The notes under the pieces were generated by a model. It was not told where the DNA came from and made no database searches. It saw nothing but the letters and a program-made list of their open reading frames with translations. The translations under genes were made by a program, and so were the position numbers. A DNA stretch of 64,000 nucleotides, taken from NCBI GenBank assembly GCA_050950025.1, contig JBMNGW010000012.1:1-64000 (forward strand), written 5' to 3'. This DNA comes from JBMNGW01 sp050950025. GTDB lineage: Bacteria; Spirochaetota; Spirochaetia; Sphaerochaetales; Sphaerochaetaceae. Positions 1 to 8,660 of this stretch are shown here, in pieces; positions within the stretch are counted from its first letter, which is position 1; every line of letters begins with the position of its first letter.

Positions 1-1
1 T

Positions 2-760
2 TTAGGACTGCCTTTTAATATGTCGTTACTTCTGTATGGACCGCCTGGTTGTGGTAAGACTAGTCTCGCCAGTTTTATTGCGAACAAATTAGATTTACCG
101 CTTGTTACAGCACGCTTAGACACATTGATTTCTTCGTTACTTGGAACTACGGCTAAAAATTTGCGCCGAATATTTGATTATGCACAAAGGCAGCCGTGTG
201 TATTATTCCTTGACGAATTCGATGCAATTGCCAAAGCACGAAATGATCAACATGAAATGGGAGAGCTTAAGCGTGTAGTAAATAGCTTATTACAAAACAT
301 GGATACGTACTGCAAAAATGGGATATTAGTTGCTGCAACGAATCGTCAAGAATTACTTGATGATGCAATCTGGAGAAGATTCCAAACTATAATAGAAGTT
401 CCGAAGCCACAAAAAGATGAAATTATTCTTTTACTACACAAGGCCTCTTCTGCGTTAGATTTAACTGGAATCAAAAGAAAGTATTTTGATGTACTTATTC
501 ACCAACTTAATGGGTTTTCCTATTCCGACATTCAAAATCTGGTGCAAAATGTTGTAAAGCAAAAAATTATTAAAAATGAATCGACTGCATCGGTATTTGA
601 TTTCTTACATGAAGTAGTCGTTTTTAAGCATCATGGAAACATCGAACAAAAGAGCGTGATTCGATATTTATTGGACTGTGGCCTTCCGCAACAAGCAATC
701 GCAGATTATTTTAATATATCTGTTCGTCAGGTGAGAAATTGCCTTCAAAAAAAGGATTGA
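2..760 (+). CDS. AAA-family ATPase, IetA-like (5' end outside window)
   Basis: This is the ATPase half of a two-gene AAA ATPase/subtilisin module of the IetAS type, described as an anti-phage or plasmid-incompatibility system. The frame is open to the left edge, so the N-terminus lies outside the window; the first ATG at 20 falls in the beta strand just before Walker A and is not the start. Visible motifs are Walker A GPPGCGKT, Walker B LFLDEFDA, sensor 1 AATN and an arginine-finger-like WRRF. The last ~40 residues look like a helix-turn-helix (QQAIADYFNISVRQVRN). The stop is 6 bp before the protease fragment, so the two were co-transcribed. The partner is destroyed, so this copy is probably non-functional as a system. 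The AAA assignment is firm; the IetA label rests on the partner's identity. Confidence 0.85.
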   Translation, partial: LGLPFNMSLLLYGPPGCGKTSLASFIANKLDLPLVTARLDTLISSLLGTTAKNLRRIFDYAQRQPCVLFLDEFDAIAKARNDQHEMGELKRVVNSLLQNMDTYCKNGILVAATNRQELLDDAIWRRFQTIIEVPKPQKDEIILLLHKASSALDLTGIKRKYFDVLIHQLNGFSYSDIQNLVQNVVKQKIIKNESTASVFDFLHEVVVFKHHGNIEQKSVIRYLLDCGLPQQAIADYFNISVRQVRNCLQKKD

Positions 761-766
761 ATAAAA

Positions 767-1387
767 ATGGCAAAAAACTATTTACCAATACAATTTTTTG
801 AAAAAAGGAAAGATTATGACGACCGCCTAACAGAAGGTGGAGGAGATTCAAGGCCTCCTAAGTGGGTTTTATCAGGAGAAGCATTAACTGCTCGTTCTTC
901 ACAATTAGTTCAAGGGGTTGAATCTATTAGAAATGCTTTCATTAAACGTAAAAAAGCAGAATTTAAATTGCCTCTAGTCGTATGTACGATACTAGAAGAA
1001 AACGCTATTGCTAAAAGCCACAGAAGCGATGTGGCTTCTCTATATACAACCAGAAATCAAAACAGAATTCATCACAACAACATTCTGGGATTCTCTAAAG
1101 ATCGATGTTTGCTATCAGTAGTGACTGATGACGATGTTTTTAATACCATCAATCAGGCTGTGACCAATGAAGAGGCAAATGCTAAAATGATTTCTTCAAT
1201 CACAAGTATAGAGCCTTTTTATCCTTTTGTAGCAGGATATGATGAAACTATTAAATATTATAAAGTGCGATTGGTTAATTATAATAATGAAGATTTAAAT
1301 ATTGTTTCAAAAAATTTATTTGAACTACAGTGTAAAAATAATGGAATAGAAATTGCTCACAAGACAAAGTATGCTAGTGTCCAGTAG
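767..1387 (+). pseudogene. N-terminal fragment of S8 (subtilisin-like) protease, IetS-like
   Basis: The ~203 sensible residues match the N-terminal region that precedes the catalytic domain in S8 proteases paired with AAA ATPases, beginning MAKNYLPIQFFEKRKDYDDR. None of the Asp/His/Ser catalytic motifs is present. The frame ends at a TAG immediately before the IS256-type element; that stop may lie inside the weakly conserved outer part of the element's inverted repeat. The C-terminal part of the same protein resumes on the far side of the element. Family members are several hundred residues longer than the two fragments together, so the catalytic core was deleted rather than simply interrupted. 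Confidence 0.75.
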
Positions 1388-1388
1388 T

Positions 1389-1404
1389 GTTCGCAATTTT
1401 CAGG
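1389..1404 (+). repeat. IS256-type left inverted repeat (core)
   Basis: GTTCGCAATTTTCAGG; it pairs with the reverse complement of 2692-2707 with one mismatch. It lies downstream of the transposase stop. Confidence 0.75.
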
Positions 1405-1427
1405 CCAGTCATAAGAGCTTCCACCAG

Positions 1428-2621
1428 TTAAGCCACCCTATTTAATATAATCTGCTTCTGTTCTGTTAAAACTTGGACACTGATATAAGCCCTCCCTGTT
1501 TGCCATTCTTCATCTACTTCAATGAGTAGTGAGCTCACTAATCGAACATATGAGTCAGAGTTGGGAAAGATTCCAACAACTCTGGTTCTTCTTCTAATCT
1601 CCCGATTCAGTCGTTCTAAAGTATTCGTAGAAGCAATCTTACGATGGTCAATCTTGGAAAATTGATAGAACTGCAGTGAATCGTCTAACCCTTCCTCTAG
1701 ACACTTTATTGCCTTAGGAAACTTATTTTCATACTGATCCATAAAGGAGCGAGCATAGGCTCTGGCACTCTCTTCATCTGGGGCGAGCCAAATGTGTTTA
1801 AGAGCTGAAGCAAACTCTTCCTTATGATGATGGCCAACATAGGCAAGGATGTTGCGCATGAAGTGTACTTTGCAACGTTGCCAACAAGAACCTACAAACT
1901 CTTTGGCAATTGCATTCTTAAGTCCCTGGTGGGCATCTGAGACAACAAGCCACACTCGCTCTAATCCTCGCTCTTTAAGGCTTTTAAACAGTATTTGATA
2001 CGTCTCTTCAGATTCGTTATACATTGGCTCTACAGCGAGGATTTGAGCCGTTCCCTGCATTGTAATGCCTTTAACGACCATTACAGCCATACTTTGAACT
2101 CGACCGTTCTCTCGAATCTTCTCATACAGAGCATCTACCCAAAGTACAGCGTACTCTTCTTCAAGATCACGATCTCTAAGCTCGCTAACACGCTCATCGA
2201 GCTCCTTAGTCATCTGTGATACTTGGCTTGCTGATAAACTTTCTATGCCTAATGCCTTGGCCAAACGCTCTACTTTGCGTGTTGAAACACCGTTCAAGTA
2301 AGCTTCACAGACTACAGAGATAAGAGCACGTTCACTTCTTTGGTGCTCTTTGACAAACGAGGGTACATAGCCCCCTCTACGCAGCTTGGGCACCTCTAAA
2401 TTAATGGTACCCAAGCGTGTGTCAAAACGCCGTGGACGTGTTCCACTGAGATAGGTAGATCGGTCAGTACTGTGCTCGCCCTTTTGGGCTCCTACTTTGT
2501 TTGCCACTTCATATTCCATAATCATCTGCAAAAACAGGTGTATAATTGATCGTAACGGATCACTGCTATCATTCAACAGTAGTTTTTCCAGTAATTCTTT
2601 GATAGTATGAGAGTCGGTCAT
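1428..2621 (-). CDS. IS256-family transposase
   Basis: A 397-residue DDE transposase of the IS256/MULE class (Transposase_mut). Candidate catalytic residues are D163 in LWVDALYEKI, D229 in VVSDAHQGLKNAI and E336 in STNTLERLNREIRRRTRVV, with the family-typical GIFPN motif just after the glutamate. The cysteine/histidine stretch WQRCKVHFMRN between the second D and the E is also characteristic. The gene is full length with no frameshift, so the element may still be active. The ATG is preceded by an AGGAGG-like sequence on the minus strand. Confidence 0.93.
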   Translation of the reverse strand: MTDSHTIKELLEKLLLNDSSDPLRSIIHLFLQMIMEYEVANKVGAQKGEHSTDRSTYLSGTRPRRFDTRLGTINLEVPKLRRGGYVPSFVKEHQRSERALISVVCEAYLNGVSTRKVERLAKALGIESLSASQVSQMTKELDERVSELRDRDLEEEYAVLWVDALYEKIRENGRVQSMAVMVVKGITMQGTAQILAVEPMYNESEETYQILFKSLKERGLERVWLVVSDAHQGLKNAIAKEFVGSCWQRCKVHFMRNILAYVGHHHKEEFASALKHIWLAPDEESARAYARSFMDQYENKFPKAIKCLEEGLDDSLQFYQFSKIDHRKIASTNTLERLNREIRRRTRVVGIFPNSDSYVRLVSSLLIEVDEEWQTGRAYISVQVLTEQKQIILNRVA

Positions 2622-2691
2622 GAGTTGTTTGTCCTCCTAGTCTTTTTCGTTATTAGCTAGTATGGATGCTCTCATGACCTTTTTCAATCTA

Positions 2692-2707
2692 CCTGCAAAT
2701 TGCGAAC
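2692..2707 (-). repeat. IS256-type right inverted repeat (core)
   Basis: Read on the minus strand this is GTTCGCAATTTGCAGG, the partner of the left repeat. It sits upstream of the transposase start, and the protease C-terminal frame resumes directly outside it. Confidence 0.75.
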
Positions 2708-3129
2708 TTTATTATACGCTACCAAATCTTCTTTTAGACAGTTGTTATAGTTCAATGACAAAAAGTGTCAATTATAAAACCGGATTTGAAAGAGAGTGTA
2801 TGCTTGTTAAATATGGAAAAAAATTTCACCCGGTAAAAAAATACGCCGTTGATTTATCTGATATGAGGTCATCCAACAAAAAGCGCTACCTTACAAGTAA
2901 TCGGCGATGGTATTTGAAAATTGAAGGTCTATATCGAGACTTTATTGAGCAGCATGCTAAAGAACATGATTATCGATTATCTCAAGAATATTGTTTGTTA
3001 CTTACACTTCGTGATCCAAATGGGTTAGTGCCAGTTTATGATGAAGTCCTTCAACAATTAGAATACAAAAACTTTATCCATCACAGCATTAATTTGAGAA
3101 ACATCATAACCGTCAAAGAGAGTTTGTGA
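2708..3129 (+). pseudogene. C-terminal fragment of S8 protease, IetS-like
   Basis: After the right end of the insertion sequence the frame reads ~140 residues containing RRWYLKIEGLYRDFIEQ and RDPNGLVPVYDEVLQQL and ending near NFIHHSINLRNIITV, as in the C-terminal domain of AAA-paired S8 proteases. The open frame formally starts at ATG 2662 inside the element, but those first ~15 residues are IS sequence. It has no catalytic residues and no ribosome-binding site of its own. Together with 767-1387 it represents one disrupted gene missing its middle. Confidence 0.65.
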
Positions 3130-3449
3130 TAATGATACTATATGTAAAGAAAACAGTAGTTTAACGATATTTTATTTTACCATCAGTGGTCTGAGAGATT
3201 TCCAAAAAACCTGTCAAAAGTTTGCTTGAGGGCCATCTTTCAGTAAAAGTTGAGGACTTCTCCATTCAACATTGCATCTTAGTGAATATGAAATACTACC
3301 AATAGATTCACTTCCCTCAGGTTTCGTTCATGGTATTTACAGTGTTATTGGAGTTGCTTCAAAGGTATCTCATTCATCCCTGTTTTGTCTATTAGATACG
3401 AAGGTAGTGTAATGCCATGGTATCATAATGAGAATCATTCTTATTTGTC
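3130..3449. other. AT-rich gap without a recognisable gene
   Basis: No convincing coding frame, RNA gene or repeat is visible over this ~320 bp between the protease remnant and the end of the next gene. It has the same AT-rich character as the preceding accessory region. The only notable site is a Fur-box-like palindrome near its right end. Confidence 0.5.
3424..3442. promoter_or_regulatory. Fur-box-like palindrome, orphan
   Basis: The site reads CATAATGAGAATCATTCTT and matches 15 of 19 positions of the classical Fur consensus. No gene starts within several hundred bases on either strand; the adjacent gene ends here. If real, it may be left over from a deleted iron-regulated gene. Confidence 0.3.
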
Positions 3450-4064
3450 TTAATCGACCCATATTCCCCATCCCACATAGGGGCGCAGGGCAAACATGCC
3501 GTAGTAAGGGTCATTGGACCAACCAAAGTAGTTGTTACTCGATACCCATAACGAGAGATTGTATTCGGCAGTGACTCCCACATCTAAAAAGCCGAAGGGG
3601 GAGAAGAGAGTAAGGATGCCTGCTACTGCTCCAATGCCAAAAAGATATTCTACCTGTTGGCGAGTTTCCAATTGAATGGAAATGAACTGGTTTGTGGATC
3701 CCACTCCCAGATACATCATTCCCAAACTCCCCAAGCTCACCATAAAAGTGGGAGCAAACGTTAAGGTGAATTGACCGCGAAAATGGGCGCCACTAAGATC
3801 ATATACAGAGGCTCCAATTTTTTCTTGCATTGGAAATAAAAAGGAGAAGTGCGTTAAATAGCCAATCCCCTCTGAGGGAGAAAAATCAAAGAGGCGAATG
3901 TAGGCCCCCGCTGCAGTAAGGGTGCGTGTTTGTAACAAGCCTCCTATATCTAAGGAAAACTCGGCTGAACTGTATTCACCACCTAGCGAGACCCAAGAAA
4001 ATGCCCCTACAGTTGCCATACATCCCACTAGTAGCACAACAAGTACGACCTTTTTTTTGACCAT
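3450..4064 (-). CDS. exported protein, probable small outer-membrane barrel
   Basis: A ~204-residue protein with a typical signal peptide: MVKKK, then a hydrophobic stretch, with likely cleavage near TVGAFSW. The mature part alternates Gly, aromatic and polar residues as in short beta-barrels and ends in WGIWVD, not a classical C-terminal Phe. I chose ATG 4064, preceded by AAGGAGC on the minus strand, over the upstream in-frame start at 4118, which would put a non-signal hydrophobic tail in front. It is transcribed divergently from the lipoprotein gene at 4210. No specific family is recognised; a spirochaete envelope protein is inferred. Confidence 0.6.
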   Translation of the reverse strand: MVKKKVVLVVLLVGCMATVGAFSWVSLGGEYSSAEFSLDIGGLLQTRTLTAAGAYIRLFDFSPSEGIGYLTHFSFLFPMQEKIGASVYDLSGAHFRGQFTLTFAPTFMVSLGSLGMMYLGVGSTNQFISIQLETRQQVEYLFGIGAVAGILTLFSPFGFLDVGVTAEYNLSLWVSSNNYFGWSNDPYYGMFALRPYVGWGIWVD

Positions 4065-4209
4065 GGCTAAGCTCCTTGTTAGCAAAAGGTAGCAAAAGAA
4101 AAAGTCAAAGAAAAGCAATATATGAATATATGATGAAATATTGGCAAAACTATTGCCTTTGTTTTATTTCTTACCGATATTTTTTGGCAAAGGCCTAAAG
4201 GAGGACGCA

Positions 4210-5445
4210 ATGAAAAAGAAAGTCTTAATAGTCCTTATCATAGCGACCGCAGCTTTATATTCTGGCTGTGCATCTTCAGCTCAAGGGCCGACCGCCCTTT
4301 CTTTGCCAACAAGTGAAGCTCACCTGCTAACAACCCCACCTGAAGAAACCGCTTTCGTTAGCCAGCCGCTGGGATGGGAGGAAAAACGGCAATTATATCA
4401 ATCGGAAGTGGTTCCCTATGGTGATGTAATTCTCATTTCCAACCAAACAGGTGCGGCTATCTCATTTGTTGATTTGTTTAGCAGCTTTATGTATGAATCC
4501 TCTGATACACAAGAAAATTATGTGAACAACCAAGAGTTTTGGGATGGCCAAGAGTTAAGAATTCATCTTTCAGATCACCCGCTTTTACAGCAGGCTCTGC
4601 TAGAAAAGCAGGAGCAACAAATAGTACTTAACGCCACCGATGTGTTTGGTAACTCCTATTTCAAACTTTGGAATCCTGCAAGCGAAAGTTGGAAAATCAC
4701 CATCTCTTACACCGATATGGAGAGCAGTTACGAGGCTACAACCCTTCAAGCCGAAGAAGGAACACTCCTCATTGCCAATGTCTCAGGCTTTTCGTTTGTA
4801 GAAATCTCCCTGTTTCCTAATACCAACATGCAAGAGGGCATTCCTATTCCCCTAGTCTCAGAGTTGCACTCAGGGCACAGTCTTCGCGTCCCTTTGGCCT
4901 TAATTGATGAGCAATCTAGCGAATACTATATCCGAGCCACTGATAATGAGGGCGATTATTTTACTGAGATCTGGCACCCAGAATATGATGTGCCTTTAAT
5001 AATCTTTACGTTGGATTCCTATTACTGGTCAGTTGCCAATCTACCGCCGAAAGAAGGAGAGCTGAAACTGTTTGTTAAAAACGAAAGTGATTCTCCCATC
5101 TTTTATCTTTACTTGGTGAGCCAACAACAACTTGCAGAAGGGGACTATGGGTATGATTTATTAGGATCTTCAGTATTAGAATCAGATAAAGGATTATGGT
5201 TTGATCCTCTAAATCTAGGGACGTTGGACGATTATTTTTACAGCGGCAGTGATGAAGATTTAATTTTGGTAGTCGAAAATTGGGATGATGAAGAATTTTA
5301 TATTCTGTGGAACCCCTATTATGATGAGTGGGAAATAACGTTAATAAATGACGAACAAGGGGAACCGCAGTTAGAGACATCGGCTCCCAAAGAGATTTCA
5401 GTTAATTTTATGACGAACCTTCAGGAAGGCTATATGACCAATTGA
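4210..5445 (+). CDS. lipoprotein with three degenerate tandem repeats
   Basis: A 411-residue predicted lipoprotein. The signal peptide starts at ATG 4210, right after a perfect AGGAGG, and ends in the lipobox LYSGC (lipidated Cys20). The in-frame ATG at 4141 lacks such a site. The mature protein consists of about three copies of a ~110-residue module, each starting with a strand of the type VILISNQTG, LLIANVSG or LKLFVKNES and ending with a W-N/H-P motif (FKLWNPASESW, TEIWHPEYD, YILWNPYYDEW). It is strongly acidic. It probably sits on the periplasmic or outer leaflet; the function is unknown. Confidence 0.7.
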   Translation: MKKKVLIVLIIATAALYSGCASSAQGPTALSLPTSEAHLLTTPPEETAFVSQPLGWEEKRQLYQSEVVPYGDVILISNQTGAAISFVDLFSSFMYESSDTQENYVNNQEFWDGQELRIHLSDHPLLQQALLEKQEQQIVLNATDVFGNSYFKLWNPASESWKITISYTDMESSYEATTLQAEEGTLLIANVSGFSFVEISLFPNTNMQEGIPIPLVSELHSGHSLRVPLALIDEQSSEYYIRATDNEGDYFTEIWHPEYDVPLIIFTLDSYYWSVANLPPKEGELKLFVKNESDSPIFYLYLVSQQQLAEGDYGYDLLGSSVLESDKGLWFDPLNLGTLDDYFYSGSDEDLILVVENWDDEEFYILWNPYYDEWEITLINDEQGEPQLETSAPKEISVNFMTNLQEGYMTN

Positions 5446-5478
5446 ACCTTAGTAAGAGCTTTTGTTACACTGGAGCCT

Positions 5479-6732
5479 ATGGTAAATCCCCTTCCCAGTA
5501 AACAAGCTCAATCCTATGCTCTGCAACTGATGGAATCGTTTGATCGAAGCGGCTTTTTGGATGAAGAACAGACACTGGAGCTTAAGCATCTGTTTGGGCA
5601 TTCAGGTGGGCAAATGTTCGGAGTTTTGGTGTGCCATACCCGCAAGGGCAATGAAGTCGTTTTAAAAGCCTTCAGTGGCCAGTTTTTAGGGAAATGGGAA
5701 GTCCCGGGATGGGTGGGACCTGCTTTTGACACCAAAGCCTTTGAGAAAATCAATAATGAACATCTAGGTCAAAGTGCTTTGGTAAATAGTGAAGAAGAAC
5801 AACGCAAGCTCTCTACTACTACACATGCCGCTTTAACTGCATTGTATGCCTTTACTACCATTGATGGGCAAACCCTCAAAGTGGATCAAATCCCCAACTC
5901 AGAGAGCTGGCCCTCTGGAACCGGTGATTGTTGTGCACCAAAACTCTTGCACGCTGCGTTTAAGCAGGACCTTATACCGGTGGGCTTAGCTGAGTTCTAC
6001 TACGGAGTTTCAAATTCACATACACACAAAGAGTTCTATCCTCCCTGCGAAAATCGCTGTTCTTTGATTTTGCCCCACCTATTGCAACTACATATTCTCT
6101 ATGTGGATGATGACATTGTTGTAGTTAATAAACCGGGAGGGCTTTTATCGGTTCCGGGCAAAGGAGCCGATAAACAAGATTGCATTGTCAACCGCGTTAA
6201 ACTTCTTTATCCCAACAGTATTGCCCAGCCCGCTGTTCATCGACTTGATATGGATACTTCGGGTCTGATGGTATTGGCCTTTACCAAAGAGGCCCATCGC
6301 AATCTATCTATTCAGTTTATCAAGCAACAGGTCAAAAAACGGTATGAAGCTTTAGTTGAAGGGATCATCAAAGAAGAGCAGGGGAGAATAGAGTTGGCAT
6401 TTCGGTACGACCCGCTTACTAAACCGCGACAAATCTACGATCCGGTTAACGGCAGTTGGGGAACCACAATCTGGAAAAGAATCAGGGTGGAGAGCTTTGG
6501 CCCCGAGAAGCGGAATGTAAGTCGCTTGGCTCTTGTGCCCATAACAGGGCGTACCCATCAGCTGCGCCTACACACCAGCTCGACCCAAGGATTGGCCCAC
6601 CCCATTGTCGGGGACAATCTCTATGGCAACGGCCATACAGCATCACGGATGATGCTGCATGCCTGCGAATTAGTTTTTAGTCATCCTAAAAGCAAAAAGA
6701 AACTGATTATGAGATCTGAGGTTCCGTTTTGA
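5479..6732 (+). CDS. RluA-family pseudouridine synthase with long N-terminal domain
   Basis: The protein isomerises uridine to pseudouridine in 23S rRNA and/or tRNA. Residues ~205-417 form the catalytic domain: LYVDDDIVVVNKPGGLLSVPG, the catalytic-Asp motif HRLDMDTSGL and the C-terminal GRTHQLRLH block. The HRLD context most resembles E. coli RluA. Residues 1-200 are an extra domain (GHSGGQMFGVLVC, a Cys pair in TGDCCAPKLLHAA) seen in longer RluA-like proteins of some bacteria; its role is not established to my knowledge. The last 26 bp overlap, tail to tail, the MFS gene on the other strand. Confidence 0.88.
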   Translation: MVNPLPSKQAQSYALQLMESFDRSGFLDEEQTLELKHLFGHSGGQMFGVLVCHTRKGNEVVLKAFSGQFLGKWEVPGWVGPAFDTKAFEKINNEHLGQSALVNSEEEQRKLSTTTHAALTALYAFTTIDGQTLKVDQIPNSESWPSGTGDCCAPKLLHAAFKQDLIPVGLAEFYYGVSNSHTHKEFYPPCENRCSLILPHLLQLHILYVDDDIVVVNKPGGLLSVPGKGADKQDCIVNRVKLLYPNSIAQPAVHRLDMDTSGLMVLAFTKEAHRNLSIQFIKQQVKKRYEALVEGIIKEEQGRIELAFRYDPLTKPRQIYDPVNGSWGTTIWKRIRVESFGPEKRNVSRLALVPITGRTHQLRLHTSSTQGLAHPIVGDNLYGNGHTASRMMLHACELVFSHPKSKKKLIMRSEVPF

Positions 6733-7951
6733 CCCCTCTCTCTCCTTTTTTGGGCAGCTTAATGGAAGCGGCAAAGATTGAGTTGATAATGCCTAAGATG
6801 GCTGAAAGGGTGAACAGGACCTCAATGCCGGTAATTTTCCAAATCCAGCCGCCAAGCAGAGCAATTAAGACACTGATGAGGTGGTTAACTGAAATACCGG
6901 TAGTCAAAGTAGCGGTCACCTCTTCTTGATTGGTTGCAATGTCTTGTACATAAACAGAACTGGCAATGGCACACAAACTAATAATTGAATCCAACACATA
7001 GTTAACGCACACCACATAAAAAGCGATGTGGGCAGGAAAGAGGCGGTGGCTAAAGCCATAGAAAAAACAGACAATGACTAAAGCCAAAGTATCGGTGACC
7101 ATGACAAACTTATAACCGGCATAATCAATTAACCGCCCAATAAGGGGAGAGAAAATCATACCAAAAATAGCCGAAATAGCTAAAAGGAGGGCAATCACCG
7201 AAGCATTGGCTCCGTAGTGGAGGATCAGTACATAGGGGGCAAAGGTCATAAAGACCTGCTTGCGTGCTCCGTAAAAGACCTCTAAGCCATAATACTTCCC
7301 ATATTTACGGGCAAAAAAGAGGCGTTGGCGTTTGACTGTGGTGCCATGGTCCACCATTGCCAATGACACTAACGTGGCTCCCAGCAAAAGCACTGCCGAT
7401 AAAAAGAAAATGATTTTAAAACTTGCCAATGAGTTTTTTGCCAAACCAAAGCGGGGGAAAAGGAGAAACAGCACCGTTACCAATAAATACCCGGCAATAT
7501 TGCCCGCATTATTCATGGCCGAAGTGACTCCCAATGAGGAACCCCCTTTGCCAGTTTTAGCAAAATGGAGTGAAATCGTATTTTTTACCGGCATCACCAT
7601 ATGCTCGCCAAGGCTATAAACCACCATAAAAAGGACCACAACAACTTTACCGGTGCTAAACAGCACAAGCCCCAAAGCTCCTGCCAAAGTGATGGCTGTA
7701 CCGACTTTGAACACTTTTGTCTCGCTGAAGCGGTAAAGGGTGGCTAAAATGAAAATAAGCAAAAGTCCCGGTAATTCACGGAAAAACTCGACAATACCCC
7801 GCTCAAATTCGTTGATATGGACCAGTTCAGCCAAATAGTTGTCCTGCACACCCTTGTAAAGGCCGTAGGAGATCCCTGTCAAAAGAACCACCATCAAAAA
7901 ACGGACGACCTTTGACGAATCGTGGTAGATAGCACGCGTCTTAGTATTCAT
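6707..7951 (-). CDS. MFS-family transporter
   Basis: A 414-residue integral membrane protein with about 12 hydrophobic segments and the gene length of the major facilitator superfamily. A charged loop in the middle (VDHGTTVKRQRLFFARKYGKYYG) separates two six-helix halves. The motif GRLIDYAGYKFV after helix 8 is the second-half copy of the MFS loop motif. The substrate cannot be read from the sequence. It is convergent with, and overlaps, the pseudouridine synthase gene. Confidence 0.8.
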   Translation of the reverse strand: MNTKTRAIYHDSSKVVRFLMVVLLTGISYGLYKGVQDNYLAELVHINEFERGIVEFFRELPGLLLIFILATLYRFSETKVFKVGTAITLAGALGLVLFSTGKVVVVLFMVVYSLGEHMVMPVKNTISLHFAKTGKGGSSLGVTSAMNNAGNIAGYLLVTVLFLLFPRFGLAKNSLASFKIIFFLSAVLLLGATLVSLAMVDHGTTVKRQRLFFARKYGKYYGLEVFYGARKQVFMTFAPYVLILHYGANASVIALLLAISAIFGMIFSPLIGRLIDYAGYKFVMVTDTLALVIVCFFYGFSHRLFPAHIAFYVVCVNYVLDSIISLCAIASSVYVQDIATNQEEVTATLTTGISVNHLISVLIALLGGWIWKITGIEVLFTLSAILGIINSIFAASIKLPKKGERGVKTEPQIS

Positions 7952-8018
7952 GTGTGTAATAACTCCACTTATGCAAACAGAATGGTCCTACTATGGGGCC
8001 TAATGCCACCACTGTCAA

Positions 8019-8510
8019 TCACTCCCTCTTTTGTAAACGAAAATCGCCGAGGACTTGGTAATGCACATGGGCCACCTTATTCTCTTTTGTATGCCACACA
8101 CAATTGTAGTGGACCAACCGCCAATCGTCATTTTTTATACTCATATAAGAGGGCTTTTCGCCTTCTGTAGTGCCTATGTAAATCCCTTCATGTCGGCCGA
8201 TGAGAGAACTTGGTCCCAACGAATCAGCACAGCGGTGGTACACCTCTAAATAGTTTGGATCACTGCTAGATAAATAATAGGCTCCATTGTAGGTGAGCAG
8301 AGTATCAAAAAGAACAAAAGAGGGCATTAAAGGGATATCCAACTGCTTTATATTCACCGGTTCACGTGGTGTGCCCAAGATAATCAGAGGTGGGAGAGCC
8401 AAGGGTAACGGATTGCCGGTTATACGAAATAAAGCGGTGTGCATTTGTCGAACTAACTTTGTGGCATTGAAGCTGAGCGTTAAAGCCAGCAGCTGTTGGG
8501 AGTGCTCCAT
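8019..8510 (-). CDS. hypothetical protein, possible 2H-phosphoesterase-like fold
   Basis: A 163-residue soluble protein without signal peptide. The opening (QQLLALTLSFNATKLVRQMH, then LPLALPPLIILG) resembles the 2'-5' RNA ligase/2H phosphoesterase layout, but the two HxT/S motifs are not evident, so I do not assign it. It lies between a transporter gene and rpmB in its own transcription direction, with a plausible start at 8510. Confidence 0.5.
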   Translation of the reverse strand: MEHSQQLLALTLSFNATKLVRQMHTALFRITGNPLPLALPPLIILGTPREPVNIKQLDIPLMPSFVLFDTLLTYNGAYYLSSSDPNYLEVYHRCADSLGPSSLIGRHEGIYIGTTEGEKPSYMSIKNDDWRLVHYNCVWHTKENKVAHVHYQVLGDFRLQKRE

Positions 8511-8565
8511 AATCTCATCCTAAGCCAGTGCAAAGAGATTTTCAACACCATCGGGGCCTCAGCTA

Positions 8566-8594
8566 TTTACACAATAATCGTATTCTGCTATGTT
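8566..8594 (+). promoter_or_regulatory. sigma-70-type promoter upstream of rpmB
   Basis: -35 TTTACA at 8566-8571, 17 bp spacer, -10 TATGTT at 8589-8594. The start of rpmB is 66 bp downstream. Confidence 0.55.
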
Positions 8595-8660
8595 TTGTTC
8601 TGTTGTGAGCTGAAAGAAGCTCTTTTTGATGCGAATGCTTAGGATAAGGTGGATATAGAG

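Larger units (their letters stand above)
1389..2707 (-). mobile_element. IS256-family insertion sequence
   Basis: A 1.3 kb element carries one full-length transposase and is bounded by inverted repeats at 1389-1404 and 2692-2707 (GTTCGCAATTT then T or G then CAGG, 15 of 16 identical). Weaker matching continues outward on both sides, to about 1377 and 2719, so the true ends may lie up to ~12 bp further out. The size fits the family. I find no 8-9 bp target-site duplication at either choice of ends, which fits a rearranged insertion, for example an IS-mediated adjacent deletion. Confidence 0.85.

Noticed and set aside
1995..2219. Small plus-strand frame within the insertion sequence
   Set aside because: It is antisense to the transposase, has no coding character and matches no known IS accessory gene.
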